64,000 nt of DNA from Erodium maritimum (GCA_963921825.1 OY997588.1:66236617-66300616); one strand, 5' to 3'. Counted from the first letter of the stretch, positions 23,289-36,535 are shown. The notes: generated by a model from the sequence alone, not told the origin. A program made the numbers and translations.

Positions 23289-24540
23289 GTGGACCTCAGA
23301 GCTGTGGCAACTGCTGTAGGATCCATGAGTCTTGCTTTGCCAAGAGGCCTTGTCTTAGTACTGTATAATGTATATTGCATACCTACTTTTAGTAGGAATA
23401 TTATATCTGTATCCGTGTTTGACAAGGAAGGATACAATGTTAATATTGGAAATGGAGTTTTCAATTTTCTATGCAATGATATGTTTTATACCAGTACTGA
23501 CTTGGTTGGTGGATTGTACATATTAGATATGGGTAACAATGCCTCAAGTTCTATATATTCCGTTAATATCAAGAGGTCTAAATCCAACGATTTAAACCTA
23601 ACTCTGTTAAGGCACTGTCATTTAGGTCGCATAAACAAGAAGCACCTATCAGCACTTCAGAAGTGCGGACTTTCAGGTTCATTCGAATTCCATTCGATTG
23701 ATAGGTGCAAGGTTTGTTTGATGGGCAAAATGACTAAAGTGCCCTTTTATCGATCGCGATGAAAGGGCGGGTGAATTATTGGGGCTGATACACTCGAATG
23801 TGCGTAGACCAATAAGTTCACTTGCCAGGAGGGGTTTTAACTACTTTATCACATTTACTAATGATTATAGTAAATATGGTTATGTCTATTCGATGAGACA
23901 TAAGTCTGAAGCTTTTGATAAATTCAAAGAGTTTAAGACTAAAGTAGAAAACCAGCTCGACAAAGGTATTAAGGCACTTCGATTGGATCGAGGTGGAAAA
24001 TACTTGACCACAGAGTTATTAGATCATCTAAAAGAGAATGGGATCCTTTTGGAATGGACTCCTCCTAGGACACTGTAGATGAAAGGTGTACCCAAACGGA
24101 GAAATCAGACATTGTTAGACAATGGTCCGTTCCATTATTAGTTGGACTGATCTCCCAATCTCTTTCTGGGATTATGCTCTAGAGACGACCGCATTCATAG
24201 TGAATCGGGCTTCGACGAAGGGTGTGGAAGGGACACCATTTTAAAATGATATGGGATGATGCCCGCTTTGTCCTTCCTAAAGATTTGTGGTTGCGAGGCT
24301 TATGTGAAACATTTGGTTTCGACTAAGCTCGAACCAAGATCTGAGATATGCACCTTCGTGTGGTATCCCAAAGCAACAAGGGGATACTACTTCTACAATC
24401 CCAGTGAGAACATGATGTTCGTCGCATGGGGTGGGGTCTTTATGGAAAAGGAGTTTTGTTTCCAAACACGTCATTGGGAGGACTGTGCATCTCGAAGAAA
24501 TTCAGGATGGTACAGATCTGTCTAAAGCAATTGGCAACCC
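23289..24540 (+). pseudogene. P1 integrase remnant
   Basis: GAG-pre-integrase and integrase of a copia element. The zinc region is HCHLGR...CKVCLMGK, with Arg for the second His. A one-base insertion at about 23745-23755 turns the APFIDRGERA segment into PFYRSR-stop. The core then resumes at 23779 with HSNVRRP (catalytic Asp to Asn), then NDYSKYGYVYS, then a stop at 24076-24078. After it comes VPKRRNQTLL, where Lys replaces the catalytic Glu. The C-terminal part (24256-24525) includes FLKICGCEAYVKHL and is frameshifted near the end. Confidence 0.9.
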
Positions 24541-26181
24541 AGTAGAAAGGAGCCAGAGATTGTCGTAGAGTAAGAACCAATTCCTGTTACAATTCCTGAA
24601 GGTCCAAGGCGATTTGAAAGGATCAATCTTCCACCTCCAAGATATGGTATCCGGAGGTGACAATGAAGTCATGGTGGATCACGATGATCCAACCACCTTT
24701 CAGGAAGTCGTGGATGGGCCCAACTCCGAGTTATGGCTGGGAGCCATGAGGGAGGAAATGCAATCCATGTCGGACAACCGAGTCTGGGAACCGGTTGATC
24801 CCATCAATGGTGTGAGGATCATCGGATGCAAATGGATCTTCAAAGTGAAGATAGACATGGACGACAACCCTCTGACCTACAAAGCTCAACTGGTGGCGAA
24901 AGGTTATAGGCATGGATTGACTATGAGGAAACCTTCTCCTTAGTGGCTATGGTCAAAATCGATCCAAATTCTTCTTGACATAACTGCGTATCATAGTTAC
25001 GAGATATGACAAGTGGATGTCAAAACCGCTTTCCTAAATGGAAATTTGACTGAGTACGTTTGTATGTCTCGGCCCAAAGGTTTTGACGATCCGAATAATA
25101 AAGGAAAGATTTATAAGTTGTTGAAATCCATTTATGGATTGAAACGAACTTCTCGGAGTTGGATCCTTCGTTTTGATGAAGCTGTAATTGGATTTGGCTT
25201 AATCAAGAACGAGGATGAATCTTGCGTTTATAAGAAGGCTAGTGGGAGCAATATTACCTTTCTGGTTCTCATTGAGAACGACATCCCAACCTTGCACGAG
25301 ACTAAAGCTTGGTTGAGGAAGTGTTTTTCAATAAAGGACTTAGGCGATGCTTCTCATATCTTAACGATTAAGATATGTAGAGATCGCGCCAAGAGGGTCT
25401 TGGATTTAAGTCAGGGAACCTATGTGAACAAGGCATTGAGTAGGTTCTTAATGCTCGATTCAAAGAAAGGACTCTTACCCACTAGTCATGGCATTCATCT
25501 CAGCAAGACTCAGTGTCCTAAGACACCTGATGAGCTGAAAAGGATGATGAAAATCCTATGCGCCTGGGGGCTGGATCGATCATATATGCCATGACATGTA
25601 TGAGACCAGACGTCTCGTAAGCCTTATGTTGTACCAGTAGACATCATTCTAACCCGGGGGAAAGATGATGCTGAACTAGTCGTCGAAGGATAAGTAGACG
25701 CTAGTTTTCCAAGACAAATCCAGATGACTTTAGAAGTCAATCAGGATATGTGTTTACGCTGAATGGCAGAGCTTTAGCTGGGAGAGCGTAAAGCAAGATG
25801 TCATTGCCGAATCTACGACAGAGGCCAAGTACATGGATGCTGCAGAGGCAGCTAAGGAGGCTATGTGGATTTGGAAATTCATGGCAGGGCTGGGTGTAAT
25901 TAAAAACCCATACAGCCCAGTGAATCCAGCTTGCGACAACACAAGGGCCATTGCGCAAGCTAAAAGCCTAGATCGTATAACAAATCCAAACATATACTGC
26001 GGCGTATCCACCTCATCAGATAAATACTGAACTGAGGTGAAGTGAAGATAACCTATATTGCAACAGATGATAACATAGCCAACCCTTTGACTAAGGCAGT
26101 GTCGCTGCCTGAACATGTTAGACATGTAAAGTCGATGGGGACATATTGGAGTTTAGATTGGAACTAGGGCAAATGGGAGAT
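24541..26181 (+). pseudogene. P1 reverse transcriptase and RNase H remnant, YVDD box absent
   Basis: The N-terminal reverse transcriptase (24614-24943) includes AMREEMQSMSDNRVWEPVD and GCKWIFKVK. An 8-base loss after GGTTATAGGCA (about 24910) is private to P1. The next block (25013-25594) has DVKTAFLNG with the first Asp kept, then ITFLVL joined directly to IENDIPTL at 25270/25271, where YVDDIL(L) belongs. After RSYMP the frame is lost, and the link to RNase H is deleted. RNase H appears as SWESVKQDVIAESTTEAKYM (about 25770-25830), one frame off the upstream text. The polypurine tract is just before 26182. Confidence 0.9.
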
Positions 26182-27850
26182 TGTTAGTCTTAGTGCCCGT
26201 AGTTCAATCCTAAATGTCCAAATGTATATATCATCGTTAGCAATAAAATTAAAACGGCTTTATATTACTTATGTGTTGGAGTAATATATCGATGTGTGCT
26301 CTGATCTATGACCACCATGCGAATAGAACCATAGATCGAGATAGATCACACTCGATGGGTCCCTAGTCCACAAAGCTTCACTAGAAGCGACTAGTATGAA
26401 AGATGGCTCTTTATGGCTTACGTTCTGTTAGTCATTGGAATGTGATTCCGGAGTCTGATCATAGATATCATGTGTGACATGATATTGGACGACCCACCTT
26501 GAATATGTTCCATAGATTAAGTCATGAACATATTCAGTGTTGTAGCTTGTCATGTATCCTTAGACCAAGGAGTCTTTGTGATCGCTATGTAGTCAACAAC
26601 TGAGTTTGACCTGAGCCTAACGTTGTCCGTAACAGGGCTTCCATAACGGCCAGGATTGGCATGGGGACGGGCTACATGAGTGACACGAAAGGCGGCTAAG
26701 GGATTTATCCCTCATACTGAGGTATGGGAAAGATATCGGTTCTCGGCCGCTTGATCGAGAGTGACTGAAAGAATAGCATGGCCATGCACATGATATTGGG
26801 TATCATATCTTCAGTCATCTCACATATCAAGGAACGGTGATTGAGAATAATAAGGATGACGGCTCTATGCCTTATCTCAATCAGGATATCGGAGATAAAA
26901 GAATAATGATAGGGACGACGGAAAGGTTAGAATCGACAGGGTCGATTCGCTATGCAGTGTCAGGCAATACTAAAGCCTCGTTAGTTGCCACTTAAATAGG
27001 ATCAAGTAAAATGGGATTTTACGTTGATCTATTCACATGCATAAACCTAAGGGTCACACCGGAGGATGAAACTCATTGACACATTTATGGAGAATGACCA
27101 AAAGGGAGTTGTCTCGGGACATGACCAAAACTGGGTTTTGGGTCATGTGCCCGTAAGTGAATAGGACTTTACGGATCGAGACAAGGCTTGGTGTCTTGGG
27201 ATTGATCGCGTCGGATAATGTTGGACATTTCCGGTATGGAAGGCTTGGAGGCGATGAGCGAATCACGGGACCTCGTTGGAAATGGCCACGGGCCATGTTC
27301 CAAGAGGCCCATGAAAGGCCCATGCAACCAAGGCCCATGGAACTAATTAATCAAGTCTTGATTAATTAGTACTAAGTAAGAAAGACAAGGATTAAGGTGT
27401 TGGTGATTCACCACCTAATTCAATCTTTTCTTGCCATACTTTGTCCTATTTACACCTTACTTGACACCATACTTGTCCCATGCCTTTATTTGGACAAGTA
27501 TGGGTTTTGTTATGTTTAAGTCATCTTTTTTCAACATAACAAACACAAGACAAGAATAGGAAACACATTTTCTCTCCCTCTTCCATGGCCATTTCGGGTT
27601 TGGCTAGTTTCCACCTCCATTTTTGTGTTCTTGAGTCCTCAAAGAGAAGAACTACGTGGCTTTGATTCCCATGTGGATACGTAGGCGTCTTGGAGACTCA
27701 AGCCAATCATTCGTTAACCGGTGTTCTTGGTTTGGTAAGAGATAGTGCTGAATTTTTCTCTTGTGAATCCATTCTTTGTTAGTTGTTTCATGGTTTTAAT
27801 CGTCTCTTGGTTTTCATTGATTTTCCGCTGCGAGTTGGTTCATCTCCAAC
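26182..27850 (+). repeat. P1 3' LTR, truncated at its end
   Basis: Matches the 5' LTR with scattered differences. It stops at CATCTCCAAC, where the final CCTACCTCGAGACCCAACA is missing. The next base begins E0 leader sequence. AAC is common to both sides of the junction. Confidence 0.9.
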
Positions 27851-27892
27851 ACCGTCTTGTGAATCCTAAAGGTAGCACGACTCTGATACCAC
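27851..27892 (-). promoter_or_regulatory. E0 leader end and primer binding site
   Basis: Forty-two bases matching the leader next to the M1 5' LTR (34801-34842). The primer site at 27880-27891 is the reverse complement of TGGTATCAGAGT, one mismatch from the standard site. Confidence 0.85.
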
Positions 27893-28070
27893 TGTTGGGT
27901 CTCGAGGTAGGGTTGGAGATGAACCAACTCGCAGCGGAAAATCAATGAAAACCAAGAGACGATTAAAACCATGAAACAACTAATAAAGAATGGATTCACA
28001 AGAGAAAAATTCAGCACTAGTTCTTACCAAAACAAGGACACCGGGTAACGAATGATTGGCTTGAGTCTCC
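27893..28070 (-). repeat. E0 5' LTR, left piece
   Basis: The first 178 bp of a minus-strand LTR. It ends TCTCC (28066-28070), which repeats at 36531-36535 after M1, and continues at 36536. Confidence 0.9.
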
Positions 28071-29758
28071 TGTTGGGTCTCGAGGTAGGGTTGGAGATGA
28101 ACCAACTCGCAGCGGAAAATCAATGAAAAGCAAAAGACAATTAAAACCATGAAACAACTAACAAAGAATGGATTCACAAGAGAAAAATTCAGCACTAGTT
28201 CTTACCAAAACAAGAACACCGGTTAACGAATGATTGGCTTGAGTCTCCAAGACGCCTACGTATCCACATGGGAATCAAAGCCACGTAGTTCTTCTCTTTG
28301 AGGACTCAAGAACACAAACATGGAGGTGGAAACTAGCCAAACCAGAAATGGCCATGGAAGAGGGAGAGAAAATGTGTTTCCTATTCTTGTCTTGTGTTTG
28401 TTATGTTGAAAAAAGATGACTTAAACATAACAAAACCCATACTTGTCCAACTAAAGGCATGGGACAAGTATGGTGTCAAGTAAGGTGTAAATAGGACAAA
28501 GTATGGCAAGACAAGATTGAGTTAGGTGGTGAATCACCAACACCTTAATCCTTGTCTTGCTTAATTAGTACTAATTAATCAAGACTTGATTAATTAGTTC
28601 CATGGGCCTTGGTTGCATGGGCCTTTCATGGGCCTCTTGGAACATGGCCCGTGGCCATTTCCAACGAGGTCCCGTGATTCGCTCATCGCCTCCAAGCCTT
28701 CCATACCGGAAATGTCCAACATTATCCGACGCGATCAATCCCAAGACTCCAAGCCTTGTCTCGATCCGTAAAGTCCTATTCACTTACGGGAACATGACCC
28801 AAAACCCAGTTTTGGTCATGTCCCGAGACAACTCCCTTTTGGCCATTCTCCATAAATGTGTCAATAAGTTTCATCCTCCGGTGTGACCCTTAGGTTTATG
28901 CATGTCAATAGATCAACGTAAAATCCCATTTTACTTGATCCTATTTAAGTGGCAACTAACGAGACTTTAGTATTGCCCGACATTACATAACGAATCGACC
29001 CTGTCGATTCTAACCTTTCCGTCGTCCCTGTCATTATCCTTTTATCTCCGATATCCTGATTGAGATAAGGCACAGAGCCGTCATCCTTATTATTCTCAAT
29101 CACCGTTCCTTGATATGTGAGATGACTGAAGATATGATACCCAGTATCATGTGCATGGCCATGCTATTCTTCCAGTCACTCTCGATCAAGTGGCCGAGAC
29201 CCGATATCTTTCCCATACCTTAGTATGAGGGATAAATCCCTTAGCCGTCTTTCGTGTCACTCATGTAGCCCGTCCCCAAGCCAATCCTGGCCGTTATGGA
29301 AGCCCTGTTACGGACAACGTTAGGCTCAGGTCAAACTCAGTTGTTGACTACATAGCGATCACAAAGACTCCTTGGTCTAAGGATACATGACAAGCTACAA
29401 CACTGAATATGTTCATGACTTAATCTATGGCACATATTCAGGGCGGGTCGTCCAATATCATGTCCCACATGATATCTATGATCAGACTCCGGAATCCCAT
29501 TCCAATAACTAACAGAACGTAAGCCATAAAGAGCCATCTTTCATACTAGTCGCTTCTAGTGAAGCTTTGTTGACTAGGGACCCATCGAGTGTGATCTATC
29601 TCGATCTATGGTTCTATTCGCATGGTGGGCATAGATCAGAGCACACATCGATATATTACTCCAACACATAAGTAATATAAAGCCGCTTTAATTTTATTGC
29701 TAACGATGATATATACATCTGGACATTTAGGATTGAACTACGGGCACTAAGACTAACA
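28071..29758 (-). repeat. M1 3' LTR
   Basis: TGTTGGGTCTCGAGG to AAGACTAACA, followed by the reversed polypurine tract ATCTCCCACTTGCCC. Confidence 0.95.
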
Positions 29759-32700
29759 ATCTCCCACTTGCCCTAGTTCCAATCTAAACTCCAATATGTC
29801 CCCATCGACTTTACATGTCTAACATGTTCAGGCAGTGACACTGCCTTAGTCAAAGGGTTGGCTATGTTATCATCTGTTGCAATATCGGTTATCTTCACTT
29901 CACCTCAGTTCAGTATTTATCTGATGAGGTGGATACGCCGCAGTACATGTTTGGATTTGTTATGCGATCTAGGCTTTTAGCTTGCGCAATGGCCCTTGTG
30001 TTGTCGCAAAATGGATTCACCGGACTGGATGGGTTTTTAATTACACCCAGCCCTGCCATGAATTTCCAAATCCACATAGCCTCCTTAGCTGCCTCTACAG
30101 CATCCATGTACTTGGCCTCTGTCGTAGATTCGGCAATGGTATCTTGCTTTACGCTTTCCCAGCTAAATCTCTACCATTCAGCGTAAACACATATCCTGAT
30201 TGACTTCTAAAGTCATCTGGATTTGTCTTGGAAAACTAGCGTCTACTCATCCTTCGACGACTAGTTCAGCATCATCTTTCCCCCGGGTTAGAATGATGTC
30301 TACTGGTACAACATAAGGCTTACGAGACGTCTGGTCTCATACATGTCATGGCATATATGATCGATCCTGCCCCCAGGCGCATAGGATTCTCATCATCCTT
30401 TTCAGCTCATCAGGTGTCTTAGGACACTGAGTCTTGCTGAGATGAATTCCATGACTAGTGGGTAAGAGTCCTTTCTTTGAATCGAGCATTAAGAACCTAC
30501 TCAATGCCTTGTTCACATAGGTTCCCTGACTTAAATCCAAGACCCTCTTGGTGCGATCTCTACATATCTTAATCCTTAAGATATGAGAAGCATCACCTAA
30601 GTCCTTTATTGAAAAACACTTCCTCAACCAAGCTTTAATCTCGTGCAAGGTTGGGATGTCGTTTTCAATGAGAACTAGAAAGGTAATATTGCTCCCACTA
30701 GCCTTCTTATAAACGCAAGATTCATCCTCGTTCTTGGTTAAGCCAAATCCAATTACAGCTTCATCAAAACGAAGGATCCAACTCCGAGAAGTTCGTTTCA
30801 ATCCAGAAATGGATTTCAACAACTTATAAATCTTTCCTTTATTCTTCGGATCGTCAAAACCTTTGGGCCGAGACATACAAACGTACTCAGTCAAATTTCC
30901 ATTTAGGAAAGCGGTTTTGACATCCACTTGCCATATCTCGTAATTATGATACGCAGTTATGTCAAGAAGAATTTGGATCGATTTTGACCATAGCCACTAA
31001 GGAGAAGGTTTCCTCATAGTCAATCCATTGGATCTGCCTATAACCTTTCGCCACCAGTTGAGCTTTGTAGGTCAGAGGGTTGCCGTCCATGTCCATCTTC
31101 ACCTTGAAGATCCATTTGCATCCTATGGTCCTCACACCATTGATGGGATCAACCGGTTCCCAGACTCGGTTGTCCGACATGTATTGCATTTCCTCCCTCA
31201 TGGCTCCCAGCCATAACTCGGAGTTGGGCCCATCCACGACTTCCTGAAAGGTGGCTGGATCATCGTGATCCACCATGACTTCATTGTCACCTCCGGATAC
31301 CATATCTTGGAGGTGGAAGATTGATCCTTTCAAATCGCCTTGGACCTTCCAGAATTGTAACAGGAATTGGTTCTTACTCTACGACAATCTCTGGCTCCTT
31401 TCTACTGGGTTGCCAATTGGTTTAGACAGATCTGTACCATCCTGAATTTCTTCGAGATGCACAGTCCTCCCAATGACGTCTTTGGAAACAAAACTCTTTT
31501 TCCATAAAGACCCCACCCCATGCGACGAACACCATGTTCTCATGGATTGTAGAAGTAGTATCCCCTTGTTTCTTTGGGATACCACACGAAGGTGCATATC
31601 TCAGATCTTGGTTCGAGCTTAGTCGAAACCAAATGTTTCACATAAGCCTCGCAACCACAAATCTTTAGGAAGGACAAAGCGGGCATCATCCCGTACCATT
31701 TTTAAAATGGTGTCCCTTCCACACCATTCGTCGAAGCCCGATTCACTATGAATGTGGTCGTCTCTAGAGCAAAACCCCTAAAAGAGATTGGGAGATCAGT
31801 CCAACTAATCATGGAACAGACCATTGTCTAACAATGTCCGATTTCTCCGTTTGGCTACACCTTTCAACTACAGTGACCTAGGAGGAGTCCATTCCAAAAG
31901 GATCCCATTCTCTTTTAGATGATCTAATAACTCTGTGGTCAAGTATTTTCCACCTCGATCCAATCGAAGTGCCTTAATACCTTTGTCGAGCTGGTTTTCT
32001 ACTTTAGTCTTAAACTCTTTGAATTTATCAAAAGCTTCAGACTTATGTCTCACCGAATAGACATAACCATATTTACTGTAATCATAAGTAAATGTGGTAA
32101 AGTAGCTAAAACCCCTCCTGGCAAGTGAACTTATTGGTCTACACACATTCGAGTGTATCAGCCCCAATAATTCACCCGCCCTTTCATCGCGATCGATAAA
32201 AGGGAACTTTAGTCATTTTTCCCATCAAACAAACCTTGCACCTATCGATCGAATGGAACTCGAATGAACCTGAAAGTTCGCACTTCTGAAGTGCTGATAG
32301 GTGCTTCTTGTTTATGCGACCTAAATGACAGTGCCATAACAGAGTTAGGTTTAAATTGTTGGATTTAGACCTCTTGGTATTAACGGAATATATAGAACTT
32401 GAGGCATTGTTACCCATATCTAATATGTACAATCCTCCAACCAAGTCAGTACTGGTATAAAACATATCATTGCATAGAACATTGAAAACTCCATTTCCAA
32501 TATTAACATTATATCCTTCCTTGTCAAACACGGATACAGATATAATATTCCTACTAAAAGTAGGTATGCAATATACATTATACAATACTAAGACAAGGCC
32601 TCTTGGCAAAGCAAGACTCATGGATCCTAGCGCAGTTGCCACAACTCTGAGGTCCACTTCGTGCTTTCCAGACCTCTCCTACTTTCAGCCACCATATATA

Positions 32701-33285
32701 AGTGCATGTGTGAGATTCAGTCCTGGTATCTAATACCCATGAATCTTTGGAAGTAGAGAGATGTAGCTCTATAGAGTTAATACCGGATGAAGGCACGGTC
32801 CCACCGCCCTTCCTTAGATCATCAAGGTTTCCTGATGAAGGCGCAGTCCTACTGCCCTTCTTCAGATCATCCACGCTATTTTATGAAGGCGCAGTCCCAC
32901 TGCCCTTCTTCAGATCAGCCGTGAACTTCCTGTAATCCCGGTTCCAATGACCAGGCTGTTGGCAGTAGAAGCAGACATTCTCATGTGTCTCATCTTTCCT
33001 GCCAAGTGCGCATGGGCCCCGCCCTTGCCACTTCCAATTCCCTTGTTGACCATCAGAATATCCTTGGATCCCAGATCCCTGATATATTCTTCTCAGCAAT
33101 TAATGACACTTCATGTAACTCTGATATGGTCTTAGAGACAGCCTTGTCATGGACATATTATTCGCGTTCAGACTTGAGGACTATCCTCAAAATTCTGTAC
33201 CAGTCCAAATAGTTTGTCCCATTTAGCTTGACCCTGTCAAGAATGGTTTTTAATGACAAACTATTAATGTTCGCTGAATTTTCCA
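29759..33285 (-). pseudogene. M1 gag-pol remnant
   Basis: Gag starts at 33285 (MENSANINSL). It shares with P1 the gag middle deletion, the zinc-knuckle Cys-to-Tyr change, the triplicated KKGSGTAPSS unit (about 32800-32925), the one-base insertion giving PFYRSR-stop, HSN for HSD, the stop before the GVAKRRN segment (Lys for catalytic Glu), and ITFLVLIENDIP without YVDD (near 30675). Unlike P1 it keeps the segment RQIQWIDYEETFS (30962-31333). The RNase H frameshift is present near 30155-30180. Confidence 0.92.
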
Positions 33286-34829
33286 TTTGATCTACAACAG
33301 ATAAAATTCAATCAGTAAACTGAATAAATTTTATGAAGATCAAGCTTAAACACCAACAATCGATTCTAAACCTTTAGAATCTGAAACCAAGATCCTTGAT
33401 TCACTCGATTAAGCTGAACTAATGCTCACCAGTTAATCGAGCTATGTAGGTAGGACTCCATCCAATCACATCCAATGTGACTCTTGGCTAGGGTATGTAC
33501 TTATGTACACGACTTACCCTATCTGTTACCCTAGCTCAACCTCAGGCCGAGAATCGTAGTCGGGTCCACCAATTTTCAACTATGGCTCGTCACTATGTAG
33601 GTGCTCCGCTAATGCGCACGACACCCACATATGTCGTCCAAACCTACTACCCCGCTTTCCCATGGATGCTCCGCTAATGCGCACGACACCCATAGGACGG
33701 GGAGGTAGTAAGGTGTTGATAATTGGGAGGTATCAGACATGACCCGTTTTTACTTGTCCGGTTGTGTTTAAAACTTTGACACATCCTAGATGCGATGAGC
33801 ACATCAACTACATTCCAAATGCAATGATGCCTCAAATTACATCCAATGTAATTCTTCCTTCGAACCCGTCAACTACATCCAATGTAATGACGATTCTAAG
33901 GGCTCACATACAAGGATTAAAATTCCAATTTTATCTTTGCATGTGAGGTGATATGCTCGGTAAATAAAGTTAAGCATGCAATTCTAAAACACATAGAATT
34001 AATCATGCATAAACTAAACCAAGCATAAAGCGATAAATATGCACATAATAGCCCCCTAAACTAACTCCCACTAGCTTCTTGAGCTCCATCGACTCCAAGC
34101 CGATGCCAACACCTGAAAAGCCACCAAATGACCTTTTCGCCCTTTCTTCATCTTGAGAAAAATATTACAATTTAATACACGACTCGCAGGTCGGGAATAA
34201 ATAAATATTACAAACAAGTGGTTCGACGACCACACATTGAAAGAATAATTACATGCTAACTCTAACGGCTCGCAGGCCGTGAAAAGCGATAAATAATTAA
34301 ATCGAGCTCGGGGCTATTATGTAGACCATGCCAACATCACATCACACATCGTGTTATCAAACAAGCATGTTATCAAACATCATGTGATTTTCCGGTTTTA
34401 ATCAATAGCCAAGTTTCGAAATTTTTTGATGCTCGGTTTATCGAAACCGTTCAAAAAAGAAACTTTTGAACATTTGATCTTCGAGTTCGTCATGACGGTT
34501 CCAAACTAGTCATAACTAACAAAACGGTTTAGCATTGGCATATCAACCATCCAATGGTCATGCTTAGCCTAGCTCCGTCCAACGGAGCCCCGTTCGGTCC
34601 CGGTTTCGGCTCCCCGAGAGTCCCGCTCCCGAGACCCGAAAAATCAAATCTTTTTCAAAATTTCCAGATTTGAAATAATTTTCAAAAATTCATTTTACAT
34701 GTATTAAATCCATAAACAATAATTTAAAACATGTTATCAAACAATTTAGCAAAACAACATGCCAAAAACGAAACTTTCAAGCAAAACCGAAACTTTGAAC
34801 ACCGTCTTGTGAATCCCGAAGGTAGCACG
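33286..34829 (-). other. M1 untranslated leader
   Basis: About 1.5 kb homologous to the P1 leader, with the same repeats and hairpins. No coding sequence seen. Confidence 0.8.
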
Positions 34830-34841
34830 GCTCTAGTACCA
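34830..34841 (-). promoter_or_regulatory. M1 primer binding site, altered
   Basis: On the minus strand TGGTACTAGAGC, two mismatches from TGGTATCAGAGC. The change could weaken tRNA priming if it arose before insertion, or be decay after it. Confidence 0.8.
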
Positions 34842-34842
34842 C

Positions 34843-36530
34843 TGTTGGGTCTCGAGGTAGGGTTGGAGATGAACCAACTCGCAGCGGAAAATCAATGAAA
34901 ACCAAGAGACAATTAAAACCATGAAACAACTAACAAAGAATGGATTCACAAGAGAAAAATTCAGCACTAGTTCTTACCAAAACAAGAACACCGGTTAACG
35001 AATGATTGGCTTGAGTCTCCAAGACGCCTACGTATCCACATGGGAATCAAAGCCACGTAGTTCTTCTCTTTGAGGACTCAAGAACAGAAACATGGAGGTG
35101 GAAACTAGCCAAACCCGAAATGGCCATGGAGGAGGGAGAGAAAATGTGTTTCCTATTCTTGTCTTGTGTTTGTTATGTTGAAAAAAGATGACTTAAACAT
35201 AACAAAACCCATACTTGTCCAACTAAAGGCATGGGACAAGTATGGTGTCAAGTAAGGTGTAAATAGGACAAAGTATGGCAAGACAAGATTGGGTTAGGTG
35301 GTGAATCACCAACACCTTAATCCTTGTCTTGCTTACTTAGTACTAATTAATCAAGACTTGATTAATTAGTTCCATGGGCCTTGGTTGCATGGGCCTTTCA
35401 TGGGCCTCTTGGAACATGGCCCGTGGCCATTTCCAACGAGGTCCCGTGATTCGCTCATCGCCTCCAAGCCTTCCATACCGGAAATGTCCAACATTATCCG
35501 ACGCGATCAATCCCAAGACTCCAAGCCTTGTCTCGATCCGTAAAGTCCTATTCACTTACGGGCACATGACCCAAAACCCAGTTTTGGTCATGTCCCGAGA
35601 CAACTCCCTTTTGGCCATTCTCCATAAATGTGTCAATGAGTTTCATCCTCCGGTGTGACCCTTAGGTTTATGCATGTCAATAGATCAACGTAAAATCCCA
35701 TTTTACTTGATCCTATTTAAGTGGAAACTAACGAGACTTTAGTATTGCCCGACATTACATAACGAATCGACCCTGTCGATTCTAACCTTTCCGTCGTCCC
35801 TGTCATTATCCTTTTATCTCCGATATCCTGATTGAGATAAGGCATAGAGCCGTCATCCTTATTATTCTCAATCACTGTTCCTTGATATGTGAGATGACTG
35901 AAGATATGATACCCAGTATCATGTGCATGGCCATGCTATTCTTTCAGTCACCCTCGATCAACCGGCCGAGAACCGATATCTTTCCCATACCTTAGTATGA
36001 GGGATAAATCCCTTAGCCGTCTTTCGTGTCACTCATGTAGCCCGTCCCCAAGCCAATCCTGGCCGTTATGGAAGCCCTGTTACGGACAACGTTAGGCTCA
36101 GGTCAAACTCAGTTGTTGACTACATAGCGATCACAAAGACTCCTTGGTCTAAGGATACATGACAAGCTACAACACTGAATATGTTCATGACTTAATCTAT
36201 GGCACATATTCAGGGCGGGTCGTCCAATATCATGTCCCACATGATATCTATGATCAGACTCCGGAATCCCATTCCAATGACTAACAGAACGTAAGCCATA
36301 AAGAGCCATCTTTCATACTAGTCGCTTCTAGTGAAGCTTTGTTGACTAGGGACCCATCGAGTGTGGTCTATCTCGATCTATGGTTCTATTCGCATGGTGG
36401 GCATAGATCAGAGCACACATCGATATATTACTCCAACACATAAGTAATATAAAGCCGCTTTAATTTTATTGCTAACGATGATATATACATCTGGACATTT
36501 AGGATTGAACTACGGGCACTAAGACTAACA
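34843..36530 (-). repeat. M1 5' LTR
   Basis: 1688 bp, TGTTGGGTCTCG to AAGACTAACA. Carries the same hairpin set as P1. Confidence 0.95.
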
Positions 36531-36535
36531 TCTCC

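Larger units (their letters stand above)
19441..27850 (+). mobile_element. Copia element P1, nearly full length
   Basis: 5' LTR 19441-21128, primer site, leader, decayed gag-pol, polypurine tract (AAATGGGAGAT before 26182) and 3' LTR 26182-27850. Only the last ~18 bp of the 3' LTR are missing. It is inserted in the leader of E0 after GACGG (19436-19440). The right target duplicate was lost with part of the E0 leader. Confidence 0.95.
28071..36530 (-). mobile_element. Copia element M1, full length, target duplication TCTCC
   Basis: 8460 bp with two LTRs of exactly 1688 bp each (28071-29758 and 34843-36530). It is flanked by TCTCC at 28066-28070 and 36531-36535. The LTRs differ at only scattered sites, so it is fairly young. 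All coding parts are broken. It sits tail to tail with P1. Confidence 0.97.

Noticed and set aside
19441-36530. Idea that P1 and M1 are one inverted duplication
   Set aside because: M1 has its own TCTCC target duplication in the E0 LTR, while P1 lies in the E0 leader. Private differences also exist, such as the 8-base loss in P1.
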